A DNA stretch of 64,000 bases, taken from the NCBI RefSeq assembly GCF_026385525.1, contig NZ_JANIDY010000001.1:62001-126000 (forward strand). The letters are read 5' to 3'. Both the position numbers and the translations under genes were made by a program. The first letter of the stretch is position 1; the number at the start of each line of letters is the position of its first letter. This document shows positions 6,735 through 14,947 of this stretch, piece after piece. Under the pieces are notes generated by a model, which saw only the letters and a list, made by a program, of their open reading frames with translations, was not told the origin of the DNA and ran no database searches. The stretch comes from Bombella pluederhausensis (GTDB lineage: Bacteria > Pseudomonadota > Alphaproteobacteria > Acetobacterales > Acetobacteraceae).

Positions 6735-7760
6735 TCAGATTCCTGTCATGGTGACGCAGGCGACCGGGTAGAACCAGATGGTCCCCCATGTGCCCTGAGA
6801 TTTCTTCTGGCGGATGTAGGAGCTGTAACGCTCAACAGCATGGGCCCGCAGCTTCTCGGTGAAGGCGGTCGTCACACTTTCCTGCCCATCCACTTCCCGC
6901 AGGAAAAGCTGCATCTGCGTGACCTTGCTGAGACCGCCAGAAAGCGTACTGCCTGCTTCCGGCAGGGTTTCGATTTTCAGATTGGGCAGGTTCTCCCGCA
7001 GCAGGTCCCGCAGGGAGGTGCGGAACTGGTTGGTATAGAGCAGGCACTGCTGTCGCTCTGTTGGAATGACGAGAGTCAGCGGGCTTTCCAGCGTGACGTT
7101 GCCGCCCATCTGTTCGGAAAGTTGCTGGAAGGCCTTGAGAATATCAGCATAGACCTGCACCGGGTCGGTGACGCTCAGCCAGTCATTGCTACCCGTTGCC
7201 GCACCGGAAGGCGCAATCTTGGGTGTGGGCTGGATGGCTGGTGGCAGGGCCGTGTCATTGAGGGCACCCCGCAGCTGAAGCCCTTCCATCCCGAACAGGC
7301 TGATGCGGTTGCTGGTTTTGTTAAGGATGGAGATGGAGGCTTCGTTTTTGCGGGAAACCCAGTCCAGACGGGCGGCTCCCATACGTTCGGCTTCCCGCTC
7401 TCCCCAGCGTGTCCATGTCTGAAAGTGGAAGGACTGGCGCTGCACCCAGTTGGCGTTGACGTCACTGTCGCCAGAGCTGTCATAATCGCCATAGGACGCT
7501 GTCTGGCCGGAGAGTTCGACAAAGGGGAACTGTGCCGTATCTGTCAGCCAGTCACCTTTCTGGCCCTGACCATAGATGGCCTCTGCCCGGATGGGCGTAA
7601 TGAGGGCCTTGATGGTCCGGGGGTCGGTATAGGTGGAGAAAATGGACGGAATGCCAGAATTGGGAGCCGTCACGGCACTGTCAAACGCCATGGCGTGGTC
7701 AAGCACGCCATGAATGCCGAAGTCACGTTTCAGCATGGCGGAAGAAATGGAATGGGGCAT
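6735..7760 (-). CDS. Major capsid protein, DUF2184 family
   Basis: The 341-aa protein includes 'RDFGIHGVLDHAMAFDSAVT', 'NSGIPSIFSTYTDPRTIKAL', 'GQGQKGDWLTDTAQFPFVEL', 'TASYGDYDSSGDSDVNANWV' and 'GAARLDWVSRKNEASISILN'. This is the DUF2184 capsid family: I-P-x-x-x-x-x-x-x-D-P-x-x-x-x-x-L, then a 'G-x-W-x-x-x-x-x-x-F-x-x-x-E' region and a G-x-Y-x-D-Y turn. The C-terminal 120 residues carry the HK97-like A-domain elements. It is preceded by the cement protein and DUF2213 genes, as usual for this head type. An ATGG start with AAGGT upstream is visible at 7760. Confidence 0.85.
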   Translation of the reverse strand: MPHSISSAMLKRDFGIHGVLDHAMAFDSAVTAPNSGIPSIFSTYTDPRTIKALITPIRAEAIYGQGQKGDWLTDTAQFPFVELSGQTASYGDYDSSGDSDVNANWVQRQSFHFQTWTRWGEREAERMGAARLDWVSRKNEASISILNKTSNRISLFGMEGLQLRGALNDTALPPAIQPTPKIAPSGAATGSNDWLSVTDPVQVYADILKAFQQLSEQMGGNVTLESPLTLVIPTERQQCLLYTNQFRTSLRDLLRENLPNLKIETLPEAGSTLSGGLSKVTQMQLFLREVDGQESVTTAFTEKLRAHAVERYSSYIRQKKSQGTWGTIWFYPVACVTMTGI

Positions 7761-7820
7761 GATGGATACCTTATGGATGGTCTGGGGCAGAGAAGGGCAT
7801 GGCCTGTAATAGGGCGTGCA

Positions 7821-8321
7821 TCAGGCCGCCATGGGGTGCATGGGGCCGGAAATGATGATCGGTTCTCCCGCATTGCCACCACGGGCAACGGTCCAGCCGG
7901 TAGCGACTGTTCCCTGTGGGGCATTGCCTGCCGGTGCTGTCTGAAGGCTGCCATCTTCTGTTGAGGCATAGACGGCCTGACCCGTGCTGGCTGCTGTGGA
8001 GGCAATGGCCCAGAAGTCACCACCTTCTGCAATGCTGGCCATGAAGCCCTGTGGCAGGGTCATGGTGGCGGACTGAAGATACTGTGTCGTCAGCCCCTGC
8101 TGTGTGCGGTAGAGGAACCCCGCCGGAGTGGTGGAGCCCGTATTGCTCAGGCTCAGCCCATCCTCATTGCGCCAGACGAAGTGGGCAATGGTCAGGCCAT
8201 TCGCACCGGCAATGAAGCCTCCTTCTGGGGCGATGGCCGTGCGGATGGGGTTGGCACTGGCCGGGGCACCGGGAAAGCCCTGCGGCCATGTGTAGGAAAC
8301 GCTCTGCTGAAAATCGGACAT
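7821..8321 (-). CDS. Structural cement protein, Gp24-like
   Basis: This 166-aa beta-rich protein contains 'WPQGFPGAPASANPIRTAIA', 'FIAGANGLTIAHFVWRNEDG', 'AGFLYRTQQGLTTQYLQSAT', 'MTLPQGFMASIAEGGDFWAI' and 'YASTEDGSLQTAPAG'. Gp24-like structural cement proteins share A-x-x-G-x-x-A-S-x-N-P, G-G-x-x-A-G-x-x-G-x-x-V/I-x-x-F-x-W and V/L-P-x-G-x-x-x-x-x-x-x-G-D-F/Y-W. It would bind the outside of the capsid lattice and stabilise it. It lies between DUF2213 and the capsid gene. Confidence 0.75.
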   Translation of the reverse strand: MSDFQQSVSYTWPQGFPGAPASANPIRTAIAPEGGFIAGANGLTIAHFVWRNEDGLSLSNTGSTTPAGFLYRTQQGLTTQYLQSATMTLPQGFMASIAEGGDFWAIASTAASTGQAVYASTEDGSLQTAPAGNAPQGTVATGWTVARGGNAGEPIIISGPMHPMAA

Positions 8322-8360
8322 GGAGATGCTTTCTGTAAGGCTGGAACCGTGATGGAAGGG

Positions 8361-9290
8361 TCAGTAGCGGCGTGGGGCCGTGTATCCGGTGCTGGCGCTG
8401 TCGGTCGCCAGCATGTGCGGGGCCGGTGATGTCATGGAGGTCAGACGGGTCTGGACAAGTGCCCGCAGCCCGGCCTGATTGATGTCGGCAAGACTGTCTG
8501 CGGCCATGCCAGACTGCTGGAGCGCATAGCGATAGACGGCATCAGCACTGTCCATACCGTGAACATCTCCGACCAGAGGCCGGACAAGACGGCGGGCTTC
8601 GTCCACGGCATGGCGCAGGGCACGGTCGGCGGATAGGGCTTTCTGAATGGCGTCATTCAGAGCGGCTTCTGCGTCTTCATGGTTGGGAGTTTTGGATGTG
8701 GGGGCTTCGGCTGTCTGTGTCATGGTAGTGGATGTCCTGTTATCTGTGGAAGAATCATGGACCAGCACGTCAGGGCCAGCCCGTCCTTTTGTTACGAGAG
8801 CAATATGGTTGCCCCGGATATTGACCATGCGCCCGTCATAGGGCTGGCCTTCATAAGTGCCGGGGGTCATGTCGGCCTCGTAGGCATAGCTGCAGGACAG
8901 TTCTTTCTGGTCGCCGGACTGGATGCGGCTGATGGCGGGACCATCGAAAATGACCATGCCGACCGTCAGATAGGGGCTTTCAAAACGGGCATTATCCATG
9001 GTGGAGCCAACCGTCAGTTCCCGTGGGTGGGCATCGGCACTGGTGGGGACGTGTTCTTCCAGAATGGGAAGGGAGTTGAACGTGTCTGCTGCCTTTTCCA
9101 GCTCCTTCGGGTCACGGAGGAGGCGGTAGGGCTGGTCTGGCTTCAGGCCGAGCCGGACATGGTCCGGGATTTCCCGGCCCTGATAGATGCAGATATTCGC
9201 CTTGCTGATGGGCGTCCGCTCCACACGGAGTCGCCCGTTATCATCAAAACTGCGGACGGAGCCGGTGCGGTCATAGGCAAGAAGGGTCAT
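8361..9290 (-). CDS. DUF2213 phage head protein (scaffold/protease region)
   Basis: The N-terminal 175 residues match DUF2213: 'DNGRLRVERTPISKANICIY' ,'YQGREIPDHVRLGLKPDQPY', 'FNSLPILEEHVPTSADAHP', 'YLTVGMVIFDGPAIS', 'QKELSCSYAYEADMTPGTYE' and 'MVNIRGNHIALVTKGRAGPD'. The family is thought to act in head maturation, with a prohead-protease-like fold. The remaining 130 residues are Ala/Thr/Asp-rich and helical, as expected for a scaffold that is removed. The ATGA overlap with the portal stop at 9287 couples the two genes. The C-terminal tail carries 'LADINQAGLRALVQTRLT', unassigned. Confidence 0.8.
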   Translation of the reverse strand: MTLLAYDRTGSVRSFDDNGRLRVERTPISKANICIYQGREIPDHVRLGLKPDQPYRLLRDPKELEKAADTFNSLPILEEHVPTSADAHPRELTVGSTMDNARFESPYLTVGMVIFDGPAISRIQSGDQKELSCSYAYEADMTPGTYEGQPYDGRMVNIRGNHIALVTKGRAGPDVLVHDSSTDNRTSTTMTQTAEAPTSKTPNHEDAEAALNDAIQKALSADRALRHAVDEARRLVRPLVGDVHGMDSADAVYRYALQQSGMAADSLADINQAGLRALVQTRLTSMTSPAPHMLATDSASTGYTAPRRY

Positions 9291-10732
9291 GAGGCCTCGG
9301 AGGACTGTGGTGGTGTGGTCTGCTGCCAGAGGGGATTGAAGGTGATCTCCAGCGCAGGGTCGGTTGCGCCCCAGAGATTGAGCTGGATCAGGGTGAGCAG
9401 GCGGTTCAGGACGGGCCGCATATGGGCTTCCTGAAACGCCGCAATTTCATCGTAGAACACTCGTATTTCCCCGGCGGATGAGGCGTTCAGCCCGTTTGGT
9501 GTGATGCCGAACAGCTTGACCAATGGAATACCGGGAATGGAGGCCATTGCCTCCATGGACTGCGCCTGAAGGTCGGCAAGCCCCGTCAGGGGGGTCGCCA
9601 CGATGGACACATCTTCATTCTGTCGGTCGGCCACGATGATGTCCTGACCTTCAGAGATTTTCTGCATGAAGGAAGCCCGGCCCGTGATGGAGGTGGTCGG
9701 GTCCGCCTCCTCGCCGGTGCCGGTGGCCATGAGACCGCCCATGTCGGTCTTCAGAACAAGCTTGGAGAAGTTAGCCGTAATGTTGCTGATGCTGTTGCGT
9801 GTCCGCAGAAAGTTGTGAACATAAGGCCGCAGCTGTTGTGTCAGGCTCATGCCGCCGAAATTGAATGACGGCTTAAACAGGTCGGACACGCCATAGGGTA
9901 CCATGCTGATGAGCCTGTCCCGATGGACGAGACAGCCCTGTACCCACCAGTTGCGGGGCCGGTAATAATCATCCTGCAAGGGAGAATCCGCATTATAGGC
10001 GTTGGGTGTGGTCCAGACGGGTTCAATGGTTTTCAGCCCGGCCAGTGTTCCCTTACGGACCCCGTTGGAGGTAAGGGGCAGTGGAAGTGTCTGCCCGTAG
10101 GTCGTGCGGGGTGTGTCCGCCATGTTGAGCCAGATATGGCCAATGCCGTAGAGCAGGCTGTCCAGAATCTGCTGGTGGAGCAGCTCCCGGATGTTCAGCC
10201 GTTTCATCTCGACTTCCAACGCATGGAGGCGGGCTGTGGGGTCTGAGGGAATGGCGGGGGCAGTATGGTCGGCAGGGTTATGGGTGCTGAGGCTGATCCA
10301 TTCCCGTGTGGCTTCCCGTGCGATGACATCACAGGGTTTACGGAATTCTGCCCGCTGGGCCATCTGGGCAAGGGTCGGGTAGCCCAGAAAACCCAGTCCA
10401 TCTGCCATCCATGAAGGCTGGGAAGCTGTCTGTGCCATGGCCCAGCCGGAAATGTCCGTCATGTTGGGGACTGCGGAATCCGTACCGAGTGGGGTGGGGC
10501 ATTCATAGCCTTCTGGTACGACACCCGGCGGGGGCTGGTACGGGGTGAACGCTGTGACTGTTCTGGAATCAGACGTCAGCAGGCTATGAGAAGCACGCCG
10601 CAGGCGGGTCAGCCAGTGGGGGCTTGTCTTCTTCTCTGAAGTGGTGTGACGTGGAGGGGCGGGTTCCTGCCGTGGACGTGCCGTGGTGGTGGGCTGTCCT
10701 TCAAACAGGCGTGTGAGGGAGAAACCGGACAT
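9287..10732 (-). CDS. Phage portal protein, DUF1073 family
   Basis: The 481-aa protein has a disordered, basic N-terminus. A DUF1073 portal core follows from about residue 90: 'GYPTLAQMAQRAEFRKPCDV', 'ATREWISLSTH', 'LLYGIGHIWLNMADTPRTTY', 'YYRPRNWWVQGCLVHRDRLI', 'ITANFSKLVLKTDMGGLM' and 'SIPGIPLVKLFGITPNGLNA' then 'SSAGEIRVFYDEIAAFQEAH'. The last block (I-P-x-x-x-L-F-G-x-x-P-x-G-x-x-A-x-x-E/G-x-x-x-x-x-Y-x-D-x-I) is the strongest signature. The portal ring receives DNA from the terminase encoded upstream. Proteins of this group are often labelled 'anti-CBASS Acb1-like' in databases because of a domain-name confusion; nothing here shows the Acb1 nuclease motif. Confidence 0.85.
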   Translation of the reverse strand: MSGFSLTRLFEGQPTTTARPRQEPAPPRHTTSEKKTSPHWLTRLRRASHSLLTSDSRTVTAFTPYQPPPGVVPEGYECPTPLGTDSAVPNMTDISGWAMAQTASQPSWMADGLGFLGYPTLAQMAQRAEFRKPCDVIAREATREWISLSTHNPADHTAPAIPSDPTARLHALEVEMKRLNIRELLHQQILDSLLYGIGHIWLNMADTPRTTYGQTLPLPLTSNGVRKGTLAGLKTIEPVWTTPNAYNADSPLQDDYYRPRNWWVQGCLVHRDRLISMVPYGVSDLFKPSFNFGGMSLTQQLRPYVHNFLRTRNSISNITANFSKLVLKTDMGGLMATGTGEEADPTTSITGRASFMQKISEGQDIIVADRQNEDVSIVATPLTGLADLQAQSMEAMASIPGIPLVKLFGITPNGLNASSAGEIRVFYDEIAAFQEAHMRPVLNRLLTLIQLNLWGATDPALEITFNPLWQQTTPPQSSEAS

Positions 10733-10768
10733 GGGAAGGGCCTATCTGTAACGGAAGGGAAACATGCC

Positions 10769-10897
10769 ATGAGATGGATCGACTGGAACGCATCACCGCG
10801 GCGTATTGCAGGGCAGATACTTGTTCTGGCCTTGCTGGGTGGGGCTGTATTGGGTGGGATTATCGGATTCTGGCTGCGCTGGGCCATCAGCCATTGA
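10769..10897 (+). CDS. Tiny single-helix membrane protein on the plus strand
   Basis: The ATG at 10769 follows GGAAGGGA by 9 nt and opens a 42-codon frame: a basic start MRWIDWNASPRRIAGQ, then a hydrophobic helix (ILVLALLGGAVLGGIIGFWL) and RWAISH. It fits exactly between the TerL stop (10913) and the portal start (10732), both on the other strand. Like the gene at 5503, it is an opposed small membrane gene within the late operon. No terminator follows it. Function unknown; it may be a moron or a chance ORF, although the basic-then-hydrophobic design and ribosome site argue against chance. Confidence 0.4.
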   Translation: MRWIDWNASPRRIAGQILVLALLGGAVLGGIIGFWLRWAISH

Positions 10898-10912
10898 TGA
10901 TGGTGGATTTTG

Positions 10913-12142
10913 TCAGGCAGATGGAGCGAAGCGTGAGAAATCCGGTAAAGAAGACCGGTTGGTAATGAGGCCATCCAGCGCATAGCGCAGGGCATCAATG
11001 TAATGATTATTGGCGTCTTCTATCTGCGGGAGAACATCGCCCGTCAGCGGGTCGGACCTGTAGCGGTACAGGCGGAACTCACGGGCTGTTTCCGTACAGC
11101 GTGGATGAATGCGGATGGTGCGGAATGAGCGGAGCCTTTCGATGCCATCTTCTACGCTTCCGGGCCATTTGCGTGCAGCGCTGATGCGAAAATGATGGTG
11201 GGTTTTGAGGTAATTGATGGTTTCGGGGCGGGCACTGTCTGCCCGGATAGGCCAGCGGCGGATGGCGGGTATCCTGTCGAACAGGTCGGGAAGTTGGTCC
11301 AGCGGGATATGGGTGCCTCCGGCTTCGTGATCGATATGAAGGATATCATCCTGAATGAAGCAGCGGATGAGGGCCGTGGGGTCTCGTGAGAATCCCCAGT
11401 CCACACCGAAATAGAAGCGACAGTCTTCCGGCGCTGAAAAATCTTCAACCGTGATGCGATTACGGAAGATGAGCGCTTCATGGTGCTGCTGGTAGCCGCC
11501 TTCCCATATATGTTCATAATCCTGCGGGCGCAGGGTCTGGTCCCGTTTCCGTTCCTGATTCAGAACGTCTGGAAACCATGGATTATCTGACCAGTTGGCG
11601 CAGATGGTCATGATGGAGGGATCATCTTCAGCGGCAGGAGCGCGCATGAAGGCATCAACAGGGTCGGAAGGATGGTTGGGGTTCCAGCTGAACCATATCT
11701 CGGAGTGAGGTTTGCGGATGGTCGGGCGCAGCAGTTTCAGGGATGTTGCTGAAAGGGACTGCGCTTCTTCCACCCAGGCGATGTCCATACCCTCCAGGGA
11801 TTTGATGGTCTCGGCATTATAGGACTGCATTCCCTGAAACAGGATGACACCCCCGCCAGGCGTACGGATTTCCTTATCCAGCACCGTGAAAAGAGAAGAC
11901 AGGTTCAGGCGGGTGATGGTGTCCCGGAGGAGTTGATGGACAGAGACGGTCAGGGATTTCTGAATTTCCCGGATGCAGACGGCTCGTAGGCCGGGGCGCA
12001 GCGTAGCCTGTTCGATCAGCAGCCCGGCAAAGAAATGGGACTTCCCAGAACCACGCCCGCCCCATAGGCCCTTGTAACGGACTGGCTGAAGAAGGGGCGC
12101 AAAGGCACGGGGTGTCATGATGGTCAGCCTGTTTCCTGTCAT
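10913..12142 (-). CDS. Terminase large subunit, PBSX/Terminase_3 type
   Basis: The 409-aa packaging motor has an N-terminal ATPase: Walker A GGRGSGKS at residues 28-35 and Walker B IAWVEEA at 121-127. The C-terminal RNase H-like nuclease has acidic residues at D248 ('FGVDWGFSRDP'), D302 ('RADSARPETI') and D377/D383 ('EDANNHYIDALRYAL'). All four catalytic carboxylates are present, so the protein looks intact. TerS ends 17 nt upstream. Short length and motif style place it in the PBSX-like terminase group. Confidence 0.92.
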   Translation of the reverse strand: MTGNRLTIMTPRAFAPLLQPVRYKGLWGGRGSGKSHFFAGLLIEQATLRPGLRAVCIREIQKSLTVSVHQLLRDTITRLNLSSLFTVLDKEIRTPGGGVILFQGMQSYNAETIKSLEGMDIAWVEEAQSLSATSLKLLRPTIRKPHSEIWFSWNPNHPSDPVDAFMRAPAAEDDPSIMTICANWSDNPWFPDVLNQERKRDQTLRPQDYEHIWEGGYQQHHEALIFRNRITVEDFSAPEDCRFYFGVDWGFSRDPTALIRCFIQDDILHIDHEAGGTHIPLDQLPDLFDRIPAIRRWPIRADSARPETINYLKTHHHFRISAARKWPGSVEDGIERLRSFRTIRIHPRCTETAREFRLYRYRSDPLTGDVLPQIEDANNHYIDALRYALDGLITNRSSLPDFSRFAPSA

Positions 12143-12159
12143 GACGTACCTGTATTCTG

Positions 12160-12603
12160 TTATTGTGGTCGTGTGTCTGGGGCGGCAGGGTCTATGATGA
12201 GCCGCCGGATGGTATGGATGGGGCCACCATCCTGCCCGGTATGTTCTACGGTCTGTCGCTCGCCGTAGCGTTTTGGGGCACGGCGGGCCATGACCCAGCG
12301 CAGCATGTCAAACCGCAGCTTGTGGAGATTGACCGTTGCCGTATCGGCAGCCTCCGGCATGGCCATGATGTGGGACAGGATGGTGCTTTCCAGACTGTCC
12401 GCCGATAGGTCTCGTGCCTGACGGTAACAGGGAAGCAGTGCGGGGTTTTTATGCAGCCAGCGATAGAAGCTGCGTAATGTGGGGCGCTGTGTGCCAGAGC
12501 ATATCTCATGCAAGGGGCGGCCCAGCATGAGGTCTTCCATCATCTCATCGAACAGTTTCTGCGAGAAGGTGATGGGTCTTTTGCGGTCTGTTTCACGAGG
12601 CAT
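12160..12603 (-). CDS. Terminase small subunit, Sf6-like
   Basis: From the ATG at 12603 the product is 147 aa, MPRETDRKRPITFSQKLFDE. A helix-turn-helix-like region 'LGRPLHEICSGTQRPTLRSF' then 'YRWLHKNPALLPCYRQARDL' and 'SADSLESTILSHI' follows. This is the pattern of Sf6-type small terminases (S/R-L-x-x-I-C-x-x-x-x-x-P-x-x-x-T-x-x-R/Y-W-L-x-x-x-P-x-x-x-x-x-Y-x-x-A-R). It recognises the packaging site and recruits TerL. The frame is open to 12672, but the preceding residues are not conserved. Its start overlaps the end of the 133-aa gene by 11 nt. Confidence 0.85.
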   Translation of the reverse strand: MPRETDRKRPITFSQKLFDEMMEDLMLGRPLHEICSGTQRPTLRSFYRWLHKNPALLPCYRQARDLSADSLESTILSHIMAMPEAADTATVNLHKLRFDMLRWVMARRAPKRYGERQTVEHTGQDGGPIHTIRRLIIDPAAPDTRPQ

Positions 12604-12994
12604 AGCTGTGATGGGGGTGGTTGTCAGTGTGGCGACCGGAGAAGAAAGGCAAGCGTGAACTCTCCAGCGCATTGATCTGCAATTCCCGATGTGTGCGGAG
12701 GCGGAGCTGGGTGAGTGTCAGGGTGGAGAGGCGTGCCTGCTGGGGCGTGACGGCTCGCCGCTGCTTGAGGAAAGGAATGGCTCTGACAACGGCATTCTGT
12801 TTCAGTCCCAGAATGAGTTCATCCCGCCAGCTCAGAGGAATGTCGGCCCTGTGTGTCAGGTCAGGGGCTTCGTAGATGGGGCAGAGAACAAGGCGTTCTC
12901 CATCCTCGGCAAGAATGGTGCAGAGGCCTCGTTTTGTCATGACGATGCGACCACGGCCGAGCGGCTGCCCGGAAGTGGGAAAAGAATGTGCCAC
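12593..12994 (-). CDS. Phage protein of unknown function upstream of terS
   Basis: A 133-aa, basic protein is read if the GTG at 12994 is used. An ATG at 12940 (MTKRGLCTILAEDGERLVLC) may be the true start and would give 115 aa. Visible features are 'PIYEAPDLTHRADIPLSWRD', 'ELILGLKQNAVVRAIPFLKQ', 'RRAVTPQQARLSTLTLTQL' and an Arg/His-rich tail. Short strands followed by a helical basic tail suggest nucleic-acid or protein binding, but I recognise no family. It overlaps terS and belongs to the same transcript. Confidence 0.5.
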   Translation of the reverse strand: MAHSFPTSGQPLGRGRIVMTKRGLCTILAEDGERLVLCPIYEAPDLTHRADIPLSWRDELILGLKQNAVVRAIPFLKQRRAVTPQQARLSTLTLTQLRLRTHRELQINALESSRLPFFSGRHTDNHPHHSYAS

Positions 12995-13174
12995 GGTAAG
13001 ATATCCGTTATTTCTACGAAATGATAAGGGAGCGCTGGAGATGTGCCATTTTGCCTCTCAGGCAGGGCACGAATGCAGCGCAGGAAGATTGACCAGTGCG
13101 GAGATGATCGCCTGCGGGTCAGTCAGATTGTGAGGGAGGGCTGAAGCTGTCCTGTCAAAGAAGGAGGAGCAGCC

Positions 13175-13210
13175 AAATAAAAAGCCGTGAACCCTCTCAG
13201 GCACACGGCT
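13175..13210 (-). terminator. Intrinsic terminator after the 215-aa early/late-boundary gene
   Basis: On the minus strand AGCCGTG, a 14-nt loop and CACGGCT are followed by TTTTATTT. It lies 73 nt after the stop of the gene at 13283-13930, before the terminase cluster, so the latter probably has its own promoter in the 13,000-13,170 interval. I see no clear -35/-10 pair there. Confidence 0.65.
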
Positions 13211-13282
13211 CGTGATGATGAATTTCTTATAGGGTAAAGCGGGTGCCCTGTCAATGAGAAAATGGCAGGACGGACAGAACTG

Positions 13283-13930
13283 TCAGGGACGCAGCTCTAT
13301 GGCTGTCAGCTTGCGGGGCCTGTCGAGGATATGTTCGCCATGCTTGATGATCTTCTCAAGACCTTTAGGAGCAATGGCATATTTCTGTGTCAGAGTGGCC
13401 ATGTCCAGACCTTTCCGATGCTGCTGGGCGATGAGTACAGCCTGTCGGGCTTTTTTCTGTCTCTGTTCCTGCCAGAAGGATGCCAGCATCTCCAGCGTGG
13501 CAGCGCAGTCATCTGCGGCCTTCTTGCGGGCATTGTCCGGGTGAAGGTTGGGATAGAGTTTGGACCCTAAAGATGTGAAAGACCAGCCCAGTCCCAGCAT
13601 GTTGACCAGTAGCTGATGGCGTGCCCGCCCTGCATGACGGCGAAAGGCATTCAGTCGCCCCCAAGCCTTGCCCTGCAGCGCATTGAAGGTGAAGACATTG
13701 CCAGCCAGTGCCGGGGCCCCGCCATTCTTCATAATGTCGAGATAACCATGCTCGGCCAGCATCCAGTCCTTTACCCATTGTTCCGCTTCAGAAATAACCT
13801 CGGCTCTCAGACGTGATGACAGGGCGCCAAGCGTATTGGCACGGCGCCGCTTGCGGCCAATACCCTCATAGTCGGCCTTGCGTGTGCGTTCCCGTGTGGG
13901 AGTGGTGGTGATGTGAGCAATGCGAGACAA
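13283..13930 (-). CDS. Unrecognised basic protein between repressor and terminase genes
   Basis: I place the start at the TTG at 13930, 7 nt after AGGGAG, giving 215 aa; longer frames reach 13996 (ATG) and 14092 without good ribosome sites. The protein is very basic, with 'RKADYEGIGRKRRRANTLG', helices 'VISEAEQWVKDWMLAEHGYL' and 'LASFWQEQRQKKARQAVLIA', and near the C-terminus a helix-turn-helix-like 'MATLTQKYAIAPKGLEKIIK'. That, the length and the location suggest DNA binding, possibly a late-gene regulator, but this is inference. A terminator follows at 13175-13210. Confidence 0.55.
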   Translation of the reverse strand: MSRIAHITTTPTRERTRKADYEGIGRKRRRANTLGALSSRLRAEVISEAEQWVKDWMLAEHGYLDIMKNGGAPALAGNVFTFNALQGKAWGRLNAFRRHAGRARHQLLVNMLGLGWSFTSLGSKLYPNLHPDNARKKAADDCAATLEMLASFWQEQRQKKARQAVLIAQQHRKGLDMATLTQKYAIAPKGLEKIIKHGEHILDRPRKLTAIELRP

Positions 13931-14076
13931 AAGGAATCTCCCTAAAAAACTGCGTAATGGTCGTGATGGGGCACAGCCCCTTGCGAGCGTCTTCATGAGA
14001 GGATGAAACAGTGAGGGTATTCTTCCTTGGCAGATGAGTGTCGGAGAGCCTTCTGCGGGAATTGAATTAAAAATGC

Positions 14077-14163
14077 GGGTATATCCCCTCAAATGTCAAG
14101 CAAATTAACGTAACTCCAAGAAAACGCACCTCTGGACAATTCATTCACGGAAGGGATAATCCC
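14077..14163. promoter_or_regulatory. Divergent control region with two GGG-N5-CCC palindromes
   Basis: GGGTATATCCC (14077-14087) and GGGATAATCCC (14153-14163) are two similar 11-bp dyads flanking the interval between the minus-strand 215-aa gene and the plus-strand repressor. The second ends 3 nt before the repressor ATG. Paired similar dyads next to a repressor gene are what operators look like. The stretch between them is A+T-rich and probably holds the promoters. The identification is by inspection only. Confidence 0.35.
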
Positions 14164-14166
14164 CGT

Positions 14167-14928
14167 ATGTCCATTGAATCCTTACTGTCCCGTCTTGATT
14201 CCCTTCTGGCTGCGCAGGGCTTGTCTGATAGAAAAGCCTGCCTGAAGGCGCATGAGATCAATCCCGCCGTTGGGGTCGATTTTCTGCGGGATATGCGCAG
14301 GCGTAAGCATCTTCCACGCACGGACAAGCTGGCAGCTCTGGCGCAGGTGCTGGATGTCCCGGTCGCCACATTGGTGAGTGAGATCAGTCATCCGGGGGAG
14401 CGTGGCGTAACTGATGCAGCAGAATCCGAAGGCTCTCCGGCTTTACCTGTCTCGCAGGTGCAAGTCTGTGGTGAGGTGCAGGCGGGTGTCTGGAAAGAGG
14501 CGCAGGAATGGCCCGCATCGGACTGGTACGGCATTACCGTTCCTCATGACGCCACCTATGCCAGCCTGAAGCGTTATGGGTTGGTTGTTAAGGGCCAGTC
14601 GATGAACAGGGTGTTTCAGGATGGTTCGGTCGTCATCGTGGTCAATTTTGCTGAGCTGGGGCGCAGACCACGGAATGGTGATTACGTCATCGCCATGCAG
14701 CGCTCTGCTATGTCGGATGCTTTTGAAGCCACTATCAAGGCAGTTCAGATCAAGGATAGTGGGCAGATGGTGCTATGGCCTCAGAGTACCGAGCCGGAGT
14801 TTCAATCACCAATCATCCTTCCTGCCCCGGAGGAGACAGTCTGTCATAGTGAGGCAGAAAGCCCGGATGTGACGATTTTGGCGCTGGTTGTTGGCAGCTA
14901 CATGCCCATGCCGAGGGCTTCTTTCTAG
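14167..14928 (+). CDS. LexA-like phage repressor (HTH + S24 peptidase)
   Basis: The 253-aa protein has an N-terminal helix-turn-helix domain (about residues 1-75) and an S24 self-cleavage domain. The probable cleavage bond is Ala106-Gly107 in 'CGEVQAGVWKEAQEW'. The nucleophile is Ser145 in 'VKGQSMNRVF' and the general base Lys191 in 'FEATIKAV', so the autoproteolysis machinery is complete. Such repressors hold a prophage silent and cleave when RecA filaments form. It opens away from the structural genes and is followed 19 nt later by a Y-family polymerase gene in the same direction. Confidence 0.88.
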   Translation: MSIESLLSRLDSLLAAQGLSDRKACLKAHEINPAVGVDFLRDMRRRKHLPRTDKLAALAQVLDVPVATLVSEISHPGERGVTDAAESEGSPALPVSQVQVCGEVQAGVWKEAQEWPASDWYGITVPHDATYASLKRYGLVVKGQSMNRVFQDGSVVIVVNFAELGRRPRNGDYVIAMQRSAMSDAFEATIKAVQIKDSGQMVLWPQSTEPEFQSPIILPAPEETVCHSEAESPDVTILALVVGSYMPMPRASF

Positions 14929-14947
14929 CAGAAGGTCCGGCCAGCTT

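Noticed and set aside
6246-7964. 572-codon plus-strand open frame
   Set aside because: It is antisense to the connector, head protein and capsid genes, has no coherent domain and arises from the codon bias of the opposite strand.
10942-10958. CCGGT/ACCGG hairpin as terminator of the 10769 gene
   Set aside because: Five base pairs without a T run and inside the terL coding end.
13083-13174. Protein-like minus-strand frame (SALPHNLTDPQAIISALVN)
   Set aside because: It has no start codon and begins at the terminator; too short to support.
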